DNA of 64,000 nucleotides from Agarilytica rhodophyticola (GCF_002157225.2 NZ_CP020038.1:1-64000), one strand, 5' to 3'. Shown: positions 30,198 to 38,918, counted from the first letter of the stretch. The notes: generated from the sequence alone by a model not told the origin. Made by a program: numbers and translations.

Positions 30198-31190
30198 TTA
30201 AATCTCATCTTTATATTTTTTTAGTAAAGCACGCAGTTGGTGATAACTCATTCCTAAATAGCTTGCCGTTTGCTTCTGATGATTTTTACAAACAGTCAAA
30301 GCTCTCTTTAGGAGTTCTAACTCCATATTTTTAATTTGGTCATGAAAGTTTATGCAAACCTCGTCCGTGGCTTGCATAATGGAAGGCGTTTGTATGTCTT
30401 CTTTATTCGAAGGAAGTGATGAGTTTTCATTACTTTTAAAAGGGTTAATGATCACTTCTTCTACCGGTGTATCGGGATCATGCCAATGGCATATACTTCT
30501 CTCCACAACGTTTTTAAGTTCACGGATATTGCCTGGCCATCGATGATTTGTCAGTTCGCTTAGAGCTTGTTGAGAGAAACCAGAATAATATTCCCGTTCC
30601 AATTCTAAACACATTCGTGTCGCAAAATGATCTACCAACGTTGGAATATCATCTATACGTTCCCTTAAGGGGGGAACGTTAATAACATCAAAGGCTAAAC
30701 GATCTAAAAGATCGTGCCGAAATTTACCTTTATCTGCGAGTTTTGGTAAATCCGCATTTGTTGCCGCCACAATGCGAATATCTACTTTTAGCGTCTCTTG
30801 TCCACCTAAACGTTCAAACTCCCCATACTCTATAATACGCAACAACTTCTCTTGAATGCGCAATGGCATTGTTCCCAATTCATCAAGAAACAACGTGCCA
30901 CCGTCGGCGCGCTCAAAGCGTCCCATTTGCATTTTGCTAGCACCAGTAAACGCGCCAGCTTCATGGCCGAATAACTCGCTATCGAGCAATTGTTCGCTAA
31001 TAGCAGCGCAGTTCACTTTGTGAAAAGATTCGTCCCAACGCTTAGATAGAAAATGCAGCCTCTCGGCTATCATCTCTTTACCGCTTCCTCTTTCGCCAAT
31101 AATTAAAATAGGGCGATTGAGCGCAGCCACCCTTGAAACATGGTCGAGGGTTTCGGTTAATGTGCTGGATTCTCCAATAATTCTTTGCAT
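30198..31190 (-). CDS. pspF: PspF-type sigma-54 enhancer-binding activator
   Basis: PspF activates the psp promoter through sigma-54 RNA polymerase. The 330 residues start directly with the AAA+ domain, with no receiver, like known PspF: Walker A GERGSGKEM, the GAFTGA loop that contacts sigma-54 (EAGAFTGASK), Walker B GGTLFLDELG and a C-terminal Fis-type HTH (QKQTASYLGMSYHQLRALLKK). It is divergent from pspA across a 209-bp gap that contains a sigma-54-like promoter. PspA would be its inhibitor, as in enterobacteria. Confidence 0.95.
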   Translation of the reverse strand: MQRIIGESSTLTETLDHVSRVAALNRPILIIGERGSGKEMIAERLHFLSKRWDESFHKVNCAAISEQLLDSELFGHEAGAFTGASKMQMGRFERADGGTLFLDELGTMPLRIQEKLLRIIEYGEFERLGGQETLKVDIRIVAATNADLPKLADKGKFRHDLLDRLAFDVINVPPLRERIDDIPTLVDHFATRMCLELEREYYSGFSQQALSELTNHRWPGNIRELKNVVERSICHWHDPDTPVEEVIINPFKSNENSSLPSNKEDIQTPSIMQATDEVCINFHDQIKNMELELLKRALTVCKNHQKQTASYLGMSYHQLRALLKKYKDEI

Positions 31191-31317
31191 GAGTTTGGTT
31201 TATTTAGCCATTATGTGTGATTTTATTATCCATTTAATGGTTAAAAAAACCAATATAAATTTTCATTTTATTGGTCGAAAAATGACTTTCCTATATAAAA
31301 CAATGAGTTAAAAGAGT

Positions 31318-31333
31318 TGGCATGGTATCTGTA
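31318..31333 (+). promoter_or_regulatory. Probable sigma-54 promoter of the psp operon
   Basis: The 16-mer TGGCATGGTATCTGTA lines up with the -24/-12 consensus TGGCACG-N4-TTGCA at nine of twelve fixed positions, keeping GG at -24 and the G of the -12 element. Spacing is exact. It lies 67 bases before the pspA start and in front of PspF-controlled genes, which makes it credible. The -12 GT instead of GC would predict a weak promoter. Confidence 0.65.
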
Positions 31334-31399
31334 AAGGTATGTATGACAATCGCTGATAAAGCGTAAGTCAGATAAGTCAATTAAATAGGAGTCTCAAAC

Positions 31400-32062
31400 A
31401 TGGGAATTTTTTCGCGCTTTACAGATATTATCAATTCGAATCTCAATGCATTACTTGATAATGCAGAAGACCCAAAGAAAATGATTCGTCTAATTATTCA
31501 GGAAATGGAAGAAACTTTAGTCGAAGTCAGAAGCTCATGCGCAAGAATCATTGCTGATAAAAAGGAGTTGCATCGTCGCTTAGCTCGTCTAACACAGGAA
31601 GCTAGTGAGTGGGAAAACAAAGCAAAGCTTGCTATCAGTAAAGGACGAGATGATTTAGCTCGAGCTGCTATTGCAGAAAAATCTGCAATTGAAGAAGAAG
31701 TAAGCACAGCAGAAGCTGAACTTGCATCTTTAGAAGATCATTTAGCCACACTAAATGATGAAGTTGCCCAACTACAAATTAAGCTTGATGATGCTAAAGC
31801 CAAACAAAAAGCATTAATTTTAAGAGCTCAAACAGTTGAGAATCGTTATAAAGTAAAACGCCAAATCAATAAGAAAAATATTGATGATGCCTTTACTAAA
31901 TTCGAACTTTTCGAAAAACGTATGGATGAACTTGAGGGCCACGTAGAATCATTTGATGTAGGCCGTAACGATCTTGCGTCAGAAATTGATCAATTAGCAA
32001 AAGATGATGCTATTAATGAAGAGTTAAGTCGTTTAAAAGAACAAATGACATTAAAAAAATAA
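31400..32062 (+). CDS. pspA: Phage shock protein A
   Basis: PspA is a peripheral membrane, ESCRT-III-like protein that stabilises stressed inner membranes and restrains PspF. The 220 residues begin MGIFSRFTDIINSNLNALLDNAEDPKKMIRLIIQEMEE, the amphipathic helix and family signature, and continue as a long coiled coil with EWENKAKLAISKGRDDLARAA. Length and sequence match the gammaproteobacterial type. A Shine-Dalgarno AGGAG precedes the ATG. First gene of the psp operon. Confidence 0.97.
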   Translation: MGIFSRFTDIINSNLNALLDNAEDPKKMIRLIIQEMEETLVEVRSSCARIIADKKELHRRLARLTQEASEWENKAKLAISKGRDDLARAAIAEKSAIEEEVSTAEAELASLEDHLATLNDEVAQLQIKLDDAKAKQKALILRAQTVENRYKVKRQINKKNIDDAFTKFELFEKRMDELEGHVESFDVGRNDLASEIDQLAKDDAINEELSRLKEQMTLKK

Positions 32063-32112
32063 ATTCGCTTAATTAATAAGGCCATAGAAAATGGCCTAAC
32101 AAGGACCCGACA

Positions 32113-32349
32113 ATGGAATTCTTTTACGCACCAATTATTTTGTTCTTAGTTATCGTAGCTCCTATTTGGCTTATTCTTCATTATCGTTATAAGTCAAAAA
32201 TGGCTCAGGGAATTAGCAGCCAAGAAGTGAGCGATATAGAAGAAATGTTGGAAACATTGGATAAATTGATTGATCGAGTAGAAACACTAGAAGAAATTCT
32301 CGATGCAGAGCACCCAAATTGGCGCAAATCTACTGGAAAAAGAAACTGA
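32113..32349 (+). CDS. pspB: Phage shock protein B
   Basis: PspB is a small inner-membrane protein that with PspC senses envelope stress and binds PspA. The 78 residues contain one N-terminal membrane segment (FYAPIILFLVIVAPIWLILHYRYKSK) and a cytoplasmic helix rich in Glu (EEMLETLDKLIDRVETLEEILD) ending in HPNW, as in the family. The gene follows pspA by 50 bases. Confidence 0.95.
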   Translation: MEFFYAPIILFLVIVAPIWLILHYRYKSKMAQGISSQEVSDIEEMLETLDKLIDRVETLEEILDAEHPNWRKSTGKRN

Positions 32350-32359
32350 GGAATAAGCT

Positions 32360-32830
32360 ATGACACATGGAAAATATGAAAGATATATGAACTCTCGTCG
32401 CAACGGCTTTAGTATGAACTTATATCGCAATACTAAAGACAAAAAGATTGGTGGCGTCTGTGCTGGAATAGCAGATCATTTTGAGATCGATCATAACATT
32501 ATGCGTATCGCCTTTGTCGCAGCGGTCATTTTTACAGGTCCCATCGCCTTTTGGGGATACTTTATTGCATGGATTGTATTGGTGCCTAAGTCTCTAAGTG
32601 ATAGAGAGTTGAGTAAAGGTGGCGCTGATAAAATGGACTATGAATATGATGAAGGTGAACGCTGTTATCGCCGCAAAAAAATGTTTCGCTATCGTCGAAG
32701 TACGAGTGAGCGGTTAAGTAGAGCCAAATCTAAACTCGAAAAAATAATGAATCGAGTAGACGATATGGAACACTATGTAACATCAAACAAATTTAATCTT
32801 AATCGACAATTTGCAGACTTGGAAAAGTAA
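32360..32830 (+). CDS. pspC: Phage shock protein C
   Basis: PspC is the membrane stress sensor that pairs with PspB. The PspC domain is at about 20-75: YRNTKDKKIGGVCAGIADHF, DHNIMRIAFVAAVIF and WGYFIAWIVLVPK. A cytoplasmic C-terminal helix carries basic residues (RRKKMFRYRRSTSERLSRAKSKLEKIM). The start is uncertain: ATG 32360 gives a 19-residue polar extension, and ATG 32387 or 32414 is possible. The gene is 10 bases after pspB. Confidence 0.94.
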   Translation: MTHGKYERYMNSRRNGFSMNLYRNTKDKKIGGVCAGIADHFEIDHNIMRIAFVAAVIFTGPIAFWGYFIAWIVLVPKSLSDRELSKGGADKMDYEYDEGERCYRRKKMFRYRRSTSERLSRAKSKLEKIMNRVDDMEHYVTSNKFNLNRQFADLEK

Positions 32831-32840
32831 GGAGAAAACC

Positions 32841-33002
32841 ATGCAATATAGAGGATTTATTCAGTTCGCTTTGTTGCTGTTAGCAAGTGGTTGTTTAGTT
32901 TTCGGTTTGAGCATCACACTTTTTGTATTGGTTGTATGCTCCCTGATGATTGAGTTTACAGCATGGTCCAAAGTATTGGAGCCACAACATAGCAGCGTGT
33001 AG
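32841..33002 (+). CDS. Small membrane protein in the PspD position
   Basis: This 53-residue protein has one or two hydrophobic segments (FIQFALLLLASGCLVFGLSI; LFVLVVCSLMIEF) and starts at ATG 32841 with a strong AAGGAGA upstream. A longer frame from 32811 would overlap pspC and lacks a good site. Position after pspC suggests a functional analogue of PspD, but the sequence does not clearly match that family. Role unknown. Confidence 0.75.
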   Translation: MQYRGFIQFALLLLASGCLVFGLSITLFVLVVCSLMIEFTAWSKVLEPQHSSV

Positions 33003-33016
33003 TCTGTGAGGTTACT

Positions 33017-33214
33017 ATGAGCCTACAACTACTTAAGAGCACAACATTAACACTTACTGCTATTGCTTTTTTAGCTTTAGAGAAATTAACAAATAATTCT
33101 ATTTTTTGGATGCTAGGAATAATGTCTTTTATTGCTGTTTCGATTAAATTATTTTTAATCGAGAGTAGAGAAATAAATCAGAGCCAGATAATAGAAAAAG
33201 TATTTAGATCGTAA
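33017..33214 (+). CDS. Small two-segment membrane protein of the psp operon
   Basis: The 65 residues contain two hydrophobic stretches (LTLTAIAFLALEKL; IFWMLGIMSFIAVSIKLFLI) separated by a polar LTNNS turn, suggesting a hairpin in the inner membrane. It starts 14 bases after the previous gene with GTGAGG upstream. No family recognised. Operon position implies an accessory role in the envelope stress response. Confidence 0.65.
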   Translation: MSLQLLKSTTLTLTAIAFLALEKLTNNSIFWMLGIMSFIAVSIKLFLIESREINQSQIIEKVFRS

Positions 33215-33227
33215 AAAGGAAAGGAAG

Positions 33228-33650
33228 ATGAGAGAAAACAACACACATTCGAAAGTTATTGGTTATATTGCATGGATCTTTGGCTTTATGGGAGCACACC
33301 GTTTTTACTACGGCAAGCCTATTACAGGAACGATTTGGTTTTTTACTCTCGGTTTATTTTTCATTGGCTGGATAATTGACCTCTTTCTTATTCCTTCCAT
33401 GGATGAAGAAGCAGACTTTCGCTATGAAGAGGGTTCGATAGATTTTTCTCTAGCCTGGATATTACTGGCATTTCTAGGATTTTTCGGGGTACATAGGATG
33501 TACATGGGTAAATGGATTTCCGGTTTACTATACCTTGTCACTTTAGGATTCTTTGGTCTAGGTGTGCTGTATGATTATTGGACCTTAAATGGCCAGATAG
33601 ACGAAATTAATAGTCGTCAAAACTATAGACGCTCTCGTTCTTACGCGTAA
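33228..33650 (+). CDS. Tandem TM2-domain membrane protein
   Basis: The 140 residues hold two TM2 units. The first is KVIGYIAWIFGFMGAHRFYYGKP followed by WFFTLGLFFIGWIIDLFLIP; the second is AWILLAFLGFFGVHRMYMGK followed by LVTLGFFGLGVLYDYWTLN. The GxHRFYxGK motif repeats with the same spacing. TM2 proteins are small inner-membrane proteins of uncertain role; a duplicated form at the end of a psp operon is worth noting. AAGGAA is the ribosome site. Confidence 0.88.
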   Translation: MRENNTHSKVIGYIAWIFGFMGAHRFYYGKPITGTIWFFTLGLFFIGWIIDLFLIPSMDEEADFRYEEGSIDFSLAWILLAFLGFFGVHRMYMGKWISGLLYLVTLGFFGLGVLYDYWTLNGQIDEINSRQNYRRSRSYA

Positions 33651-33681
33651 CTAGAGTTGTTTTTATTTTATACATTTAGAA

Positions 33682-33739
33682 AGCGTCAAGCCTAGTATAG
33701 TATTTTAAAAATTGTAAAACTACACTACAGCCTGACGCT
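33682..33739. terminator. Long hairpin between convergent TM2 and LysR genes
   Basis: Outer arms AGCGTCA (33682-33688) and TGACGCT (33733-33739) pair perfectly. Inside, the segments TAGTATAGTATTTTA and TAAAACTACACTA pair imperfectly to continue the stem. It lies between genes that converge and probably terminates both. Confidence 0.6.
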
Positions 33740-33757
33740 AAGTTTTCACACAACATA

Positions 33758-34648
33758 TTACTTAAAAGTACAGTCGCTAAACTTTTTCACTAGCCAACTT
33801 TGAAAAAAATCTACTTTGCTTAAACCTTTGCTAAAAGGCGATATAAGTAAATAATAATCTAGACCAGGTAGAGAGCGAGAGTTTTTGTAAGCTTTTAACC
33901 AACCGTATTGAAGTGCGGACTGCGCTAATACTGAGCTTATAAGAGCTACCCCCTGCCCTGCTAGAGCGGCTTGAAAAACATGATCCTCTTGATCAAAATA
34001 TATTATTGCTGAACAAGGATCATAAAGTTTATTATGCTCAAACCATTTCTGCCAAGTGATTGATGGTAAATTTTTATTCTTCCACTTAGCTTGTATAAAT
34101 TTAGCATGGGCCAAATTTATACAGTTATCATAGTAGTTTTCAGTAGCATAGGCATCAAATGTTTCGGTTGCTAATTTAATACAGCTATCATCTGCGTCAT
34201 CGAAACACCCATAACGTATGGCAATATCTATGCGACGATCCGTTGCTATATCTACAAGCTCTTCTCCTGTTTTAATTTCAATATTAATTTCTGGATACAA
34301 AGTTTGAAATTCTTGTAAATGTGGAACCAACCACATCGAAGCGAAAGACGTAGTTGTAGCAATCCTCAAAACTGATTGAACATTAGATATCTCTTCCAAA
34401 GTAGAAGAAAGTTGTTGTAATGCCTGATGAGCTGATTGAGCGAGCTTAGAACCTTCACTTGTAAGTTTTATCGAACGCGTTTGACGTATAAATAACGACA
34501 CCCCTAGCTTTTCCTCTAGTTTGGCTATTTGGTGGGATATAGCTGTTGGTGTGATATTTAATTCTTCTGCAGCAGCTTTAAAACTATTCAAACGTGCAGC
34601 CGACTCGAGCACTTTAAGACTATTTAGCTGTGGAAGGTGAGAAAACAT
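33758..34648 (-). CDS. LysR-family transcriptional regulator
   Basis: The 296 residues begin with a winged HTH (LNSLKVLESAARLNSFKAAAEELNITPTAISHQIAKLEEKLGVSLFIRQTRSIKLT), followed by a periplasmic-binding-like effector domain. The N-terminal sequence is of the GcvA-like subgroup. It is divergent from the azoreductase gene 119 bases away, the standard layout for a LysR regulator and its target. Confidence 0.93.
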   Translation of the reverse strand: MFSHLPQLNSLKVLESAARLNSFKAAAEELNITPTAISHQIAKLEEKLGVSLFIRQTRSIKLTSEGSKLAQSAHQALQQLSSTLEEISNVQSVLRIATTTSFASMWLVPHLQEFQTLYPEINIEIKTGEELVDIATDRRIDIAIRYGCFDDADDSCIKLATETFDAYATENYYDNCINLAHAKFIQAKWKNKNLPSITWQKWFEHNKLYDPCSAIIYFDQEDHVFQAALAGQGVALISSVLAQSALQYGWLKAYKNSRSLPGLDYYLLISPFSKGLSKVDFFQSWLVKKFSDCTFK

Positions 34649-34674
34649 AGAAAACTCATTATAAGTTAATTAAA

Positions 34675-34690
34675 TTCATCTATATGTGAA
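34675..34690. promoter_or_regulatory. Possible LysR operator
   Basis: TTCA-N8-TGAA forms a short interrupted palindrome between the divergent lysR and azoreductase genes, compatible with the T-N11-A type of LysR box. It is short enough to arise by chance in AT-rich DNA. Confidence 0.3.
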
Positions 34691-34767
34691 ATTCTATCAT
34701 TTGTCAAACAGTTGGGGCTTGGTAATAATTTCTCGTAATTAATAGAGTGCTATCAACGGAGGTTTCT

Positions 34768-35433
34768 ATGGCAACAATACTACATATAGAATCTAGCGTG
34801 CGTGTTAAACGTTCAATATCTAAAGCTCTTGGAAGCGAATTTATCAAACAATGGCAAGCTAAATACCCTCAAGATAAAGTGATCTATCGGGATCTTGGAA
34901 GACAACCTCCCGAGTTTATTTCAGAAGCCTGGATCGAAGCCGCTTTCACTCCATGTGAACTTCGAACAGATGAGCAAAAATCATCTATTGCTCTGTCAGA
35001 TTTGCTTATTAAAGAACTGTCCCAATCAGATATTATTGTAATAACAACACCTATGTACAACTACGGTATGCCAGCACATTTGAAAGCCTGGTTTGACCAG
35101 GTTATCAGGGTCAATGAGACCTTTAGTTTCGACTTAAAGCGCGGTGATTTTCCATTGCAACCTACAATGTCCGGTAAAGCACTTGTACTATTAACTTCTT
35201 GTGGGGAATTCGGATTTGGAAAAGATGGGGTAAGAAGAGAAATGAATCATCTAGGCCCACATATTCGCACGACTGGCACATATCTAGGGGTAGAAGAGTT
35301 TTATGAGCTAGGAATTGAATACCAAGAGTTTGGTGATGTCAGGCATGAAAACTCTATAAAAGCCGCCTATGCGGCAATACCAGAGCTTATTAATCAAGTT
35401 GTGCAAAAGTCCCTGAAGCATGATTACCAGTAA
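34768..35433 (+). CDS. FMN-dependent NADH-azoreductase / quinone reductase
   Basis: The flavodoxin-like protein is 221 residues long from ATG 34768, which has a strong ACGGAGGT seven bases upstream; the earlier GTG 34747 has none and lies before that site. Family markers are ATILHIESSVRVKRSISKALG, the FMN-binding TPMYNYGMPAHLKAWFDQVIRVNETF, and LTSCGEFGFG. Such enzymes reduce quinones or azo compounds with NAD(P)H in the cytoplasm. Probably controlled by the divergent LysR regulator. Confidence 0.9.
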   Translation: MATILHIESSVRVKRSISKALGSEFIKQWQAKYPQDKVIYRDLGRQPPEFISEAWIEAAFTPCELRTDEQKSSIALSDLLIKELSQSDIIVITTPMYNYGMPAHLKAWFDQVIRVNETFSFDLKRGDFPLQPTMSGKALVLLTSCGEFGFGKDGVRREMNHLGPHIRTTGTYLGVEEFYELGIEYQEFGDVRHENSIKAAYAAIPELINQVVQKSLKHDYQ

Positions 35434-35439
35434 TCATGC
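35418..35439 (+). terminator. Hairpin at the azoreductase stop codon
   Basis: Perfect 9-bp arms GCATGATTA (35418-35426) and TAATCATGC (35431-35439) surround a four-base loop. The stop codon forms the start of the second arm, and a T-rich tail follows. The next gene is convergent. Confidence 0.6.
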
Positions 35440-35476
35440 TCATATTTATATAAATAAGGTGTAGTTATTACCCCAA

Positions 35477-36658
35477 TTATTCACCTTTAAGACTCCTTAA
35501 AAAGTTATCTGGATTATTAATTCTCTCATCGCCTCCACGTGGCTTGAACGGTTTTAATCCTCCGAGTAATAATGAAAAAGCATAATCATTAGAACGCTTT
35601 TTGATATTACTCTGTTTTAACTTTTTGTATTCAGGATCATCTAAAATTTTATCATGCTCATCTGAAATAGTAGAAGAATCTTCGGGCTCTTGAATTTTTA
35701 TACCATTATTGCCAAGAAATATTTGTGCATAACTTGCAATTAACTTAGATGGTGATGCAAGACTACCTTCTTCATTTTCTGGTATTTCTTTTGAGCCTGT
35801 AGGGTCTTTTAAGCTGGTGTTTGATCTACCCAGTGTAGCATGACGTCCAGGGAGTTCGCAGAACCCCGTTTTAACGTCATCACTGATATTGAAGTCCTTT
35901 GGGTATTGGGGTACATACGTTTGTTTTTCCTCATCTCTAGAATAAAGGGCATATAGAGATTTTATGTGCACGTTGTCATTCTCACCGTTGAGGCTAAGTT
36001 TATTGATAGGTTGTTTACCTTTACTCCCTCCGGCGACAGGATCGATCAAAAATAAGTTAATTTTCAGTGGCTGTGACTCCTCCTCTGGGAGCTTGTAGCC
36101 AAAAATTGATTTGAGTTGATGGACAATTTGGCTTGCTGTTACAGCAGCACCTCGGCTGTAACCTATAATGTTAACTGTGCCTGGGATGCCCCCTTTGTCT
36201 TTCAAATCAATGATGTTACTGACAGCTGTCGCTGCACTATTTTCTGAACCTTTACCTGTCACAAATGCTTTTATTTTTGCAGTTTTATAACTACTACCTG
36301 CAATCGTTCCAAATGTCTCTCGCATATTTTTTCGAGTCATGGTTCTATCTAAATCGTTATATGCATAGCTACCTGGAGGTTTGCCGGCCGCTGGGCCATC
36401 AACAATAATATAGTCTTCATTTTCATTACCATTAATTTGGCTCGCTATATGTGCAATTGTTGAGTCTTTGGTATTGCGACTTTGTCCGCTGCCATGGGCA
36501 AAAATTACAAATGCTCTCTGCGGATTTACAGAATCGATTAACCTATCTGATACTTTACTTGCTTCTGAAGCTTTATCTACATTGCTTGTCTCAGCGCTAG
36601 TATCTCTGAGGGCAGTCTGAGTCGGGATAAAAAATGCAGGTCTACTAATAACTGTCAA
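35477..36658 (-). CDS. DUF2235-like alpha/beta hydrolase, possible effector lipase
   Basis: The 393 residues carry a nucleophile elbow IIGYSRGAAVTA with Ser168, an acidic candidate Asp206 in LFLIDPVAGG, and a candidate catalytic His273 in LPGRHATLG. An early AHGSGQ (54-59) may form the oxyanion region. This layout (GxSRGA, then D-PV-G) resembles DUF2235-type hydrolases, a group that includes type VI secretion phospholipase effectors. No signal peptide is evident. No secretion genes are nearby; the partner of 36766-37209 could be an immunity or chaperone protein. The assignment to a fold is fairly firm, the role is inference. Confidence 0.6.
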   Translation of the reverse strand: MTVISRPAFFIPTQTALRDTSAETSNVDKASEASKVSDRLIDSVNPQRAFVIFAHGSGQSRNTKDSTIAHIASQINGNENEDYIIVDGPAAGKPPGSYAYNDLDRTMTRKNMRETFGTIAGSSYKTAKIKAFVTGKGSENSAATAVSNIIDLKDKGGIPGTVNIIGYSRGAAVTASQIVHQLKSIFGYKLPEEESQPLKINLFLIDPVAGGSKGKQPINKLSLNGENDNVHIKSLYALYSRDEEKQTYVPQYPKDFNISDDVKTGFCELPGRHATLGRSNTSLKDPTGSKEIPENEEGSLASPSKLIASYAQIFLGNNGIKIQEPEDSSTISDEHDKILDDPEYKKLKQSNIKKRSNDYAFSLLLGGLKPFKPRGGDERINNPDNFLRSLKGE

Positions 36659-36765
36659 CCTTTTAATCTCCTCTTACTAAAGCATGGCTTTGAGCCGTTT
36701 GTATTAAGGTTTGTTTGTAAAGTGAACAGGCCCTAGGTAAATTGTCAGGAATTTCTTGTAGAGAA

Positions 36766-37209
36766 TTACTTTGATAATCGATCGATAATCAGCTTAGCGC
36801 CTTTACCACCAATGGGGTTATTGGTAATAGCTGCTGCAATACCTGCACCTTTTTCACCATTTTGAGCTGCTTGTTTTAGATCTTTTTCAGCTTTAGCCTG
36901 AAGTTTACTCATGGCTATATTAGCTACTAAAGCTGCTCCTGGACCGTAAGGTGCCGCCGCCGCTATTGCTGCTTGTTTGCCACCATATTTTATTCCCAGA
37001 GCAACTGCTGTACGAGCAGCATTCTTTCTTCGGCCATTTTCTCCCAACGGCTGTAATAAGCTTTTAGTTATTGGCTTAGATAAAATCTTAGGTTTGGAGG
37101 TTTTTGCGCTGACCAAGTTTGCAGTATTGGTATCAATGGGCGATTTTTCAAACCCCTTGGATATCGCACCAGGGCCGGTAAATCTAGTAGCTGGAAGCAT
37201 TGTCTTCAT
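36766..37209 (-). CDS. Small Ala/Gly-rich protein of unknown function
   Basis: I do not recognise this 147-residue protein. It has a basic, polar N-terminal half and an Ala/Gly-rich helical half (AIAAAAPYGPGAALVANIAM). It has no signal peptide. It is 107 bases upstream of the hydrolase gene on the same strand, so the two may be one unit. The N-terminal halves of both proteins are Thr/Ser/Pro-rich without sequence identity. Confidence 0.55.
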   Translation of the reverse strand: MKTMLPATRFTGPGAISKGFEKSPIDTNTANLVSAKTSKPKILSKPITKSLLQPLGENGRRKNAARTAVALGIKYGGKQAAIAAAAPYGPGAALVANIAMSKLQAKAEKDLKQAAQNGEKGAGIAAAITNNPIGGKGAKLIIDRLSK

Positions 37210-37388
37210 AATATTGGCCCCGTTTTAAACCAGATGTGTGCAAGTACATTTACGCACTTAACGTAGTAATCCATATGTACAGTGGGTAGCTCTAAATAAA
37301 GGAAAGTTCGCTTTCATGAAAATACCTCCTAAAGCGTTAATAAGATATCATTAAGAAAAAATAAAAATCGCCTAGGTAAATAATTTCT

Positions 37389-38867
37389 ATGATCCTAACA
37401 TCGACGTTTTTGTTGTATTTGATACTAGTTGCGTATATCTCCTGGTGGGCATATAAAAAGACTTCTGCTTCGGAAGATTATTTCCTCGGTGGACGTCAGC
37501 TATCTGCTACAACGGCGGCACTGAGCGCTGGAGCATCGGATATGAGTGGTTGGTTGTTGCTTGGACTGCCAGGATATGCCTTTGCCAGCGGTTTGGAATC
37601 CATTTGGTTGTCTGGAGGCTTATGTCTGGGGCTTGCTATTTGTTGGTTGAGTATGGCACGACGTTTACGTAGTTATACCGAACAGCTCGATAATGCCTTG
37701 ACCATTCCTACCTACTTGCAACGACGTTTTAACGATAAAACGCCAGTGCTGCGTTTAGTGACCGCGTTTTTTATTTTGTTGTTTTTCTTATTTTATGTCA
37801 GTTCAGGCTTTGTCGCTGGCGCTAAACTATTCTCCACCGTCTTTGATACCGGCTACCAGGGGGGACTTTGGCTGACCTTTGGTTTTGTTGTCATTTATAC
37901 CTTTATCGGTGGTTTTTTGGCGGTATCCTGGACCGACGTGCTGCAGGGTCTGCTAATGTTGCTGGCTTTATTGATTACACCGGTAATGGTGATAGTTGCC
38001 AATGATGGTGTGGGTGCTTCCCTGCAGCAAGTGGCTACTCTAAACTCAGAATTACTCAACCCTTTTACAAACTCTAAGGGCGAAGTTCTGAGCTGGATTA
38101 GTATCATGAGCCTTGTAGGCTGGGGCTTTGGCTACTTCGGTCAACCTCATATTCTGGCGCGCTTTCAGGCAATTAGGGAACATCGCGAAGTTCCACAGGC
38201 ATCCTCTATTGCGATTATCTGGTCCTTAGTTGTCAATGCAGGTGCAATCTGTGTGGGACTATTCGCTGTAGTCATTTTCAATGAAAATGGCGCGATTAGT
38301 GATAATGAGCAAATTTTTATGATTCTTGCCAATACCCTGTTTCATCCTGTTATAGCAGGAGTGATTATGGCGGCTATTTTGGCGGCGATCATGAGCACTG
38401 CAGATTCGCAGCTACTTGTCTGCTCTTCAGCAATTGCAGAAGATATGCTAGCGGGAAAAACTCATCAGCAGCATAAATTCCTCAACCCGGTAATGCTCGG
38501 TCGAATATCTGTATTTGTCATTGGCTTTATTGCTCTTATTTTTGCTCTAGACCCCAATAGTAAGGTGTTGGATATTGTCAGTTACGCGTGGGCTGGTTTA
38601 GGAGCAGCATTTGGACCGACGATATTGATTAGCCTCTATTCTTCTCGTATGAGTAGGACTGCCGCTTTAGCGGGCATTGTTGTTGGAGGTACAACAGTTG
38701 TTGTATGGAAAGGGATTTCAGGAGGTATATTCGATCTTTATGAATTAGTGCCTGGTTTTCTTTTCTCCTCTATTGCGATATTTGTTGTAAATGCTTTGTA
38801 CGACAATGATGATCAAGAAGTGAAACAGCAACACCAGCGTTTTCAACAAGACTTTCGGGCTAGTTAA
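37389..38867 (+). CDS. putP: Sodium/proline symporter
   Basis: PutP imports proline with sodium. The 492 residues belong to the sodium:solute symporter family with about 13 membrane segments. Evidence includes SASEDYFLGGRQLSATTAALSAGASDMSGWLLLGLPGYAFASGLE, which contains the residues of the sodium and proline sites, GGFLAVSWTDVLQG, and GWGFGYFGQPHILARF. A hairpin overlaps the stop codon (GGCTAG 38858-38863, CTAGCC 38874-38879). No putA is adjacent. Confidence 0.93.
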   Translation: MILTSTFLLYLILVAYISWWAYKKTSASEDYFLGGRQLSATTAALSAGASDMSGWLLLGLPGYAFASGLESIWLSGGLCLGLAICWLSMARRLRSYTEQLDNALTIPTYLQRRFNDKTPVLRLVTAFFILLFFLFYVSSGFVAGAKLFSTVFDTGYQGGLWLTFGFVVIYTFIGGFLAVSWTDVLQGLLMLLALLITPVMVIVANDGVGASLQQVATLNSELLNPFTNSKGEVLSWISIMSLVGWGFGYFGQPHILARFQAIREHREVPQASSIAIIWSLVVNAGAICVGLFAVVIFNENGAISDNEQIFMILANTLFHPVIAGVIMAAILAAIMSTADSQLLVCSSAIAEDMLAGKTHQQHKFLNPVMLGRISVFVIGFIALIFALDPNSKVLDIVSYAWAGLGAAFGPTILISLYSSRMSRTAALAGIVVGGTTVVVWKGISGGIFDLYELVPGFLFSSIAIFVVNALYDNDDQEVKQQHQRFQQDFRAS

Positions 38868-38879
38868 CAGACTCTAGCC
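38858..38879. terminator. Short hairpin over the putP stop codon
   Basis: Arms GGCTAG (38858-38863) and CTAGCC (38874-38879) flank the loop TTAACAGACT, in which TTAACAG recalls the loop words at 26835 and 57188. The stop codon is at the start of the loop. It lies between convergent genes. Confidence 0.4.
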
Positions 38880-38918
38880 TGAAGCCCATTTTTACAGCAG
38901 TATTCTCAATAGCGGTGC

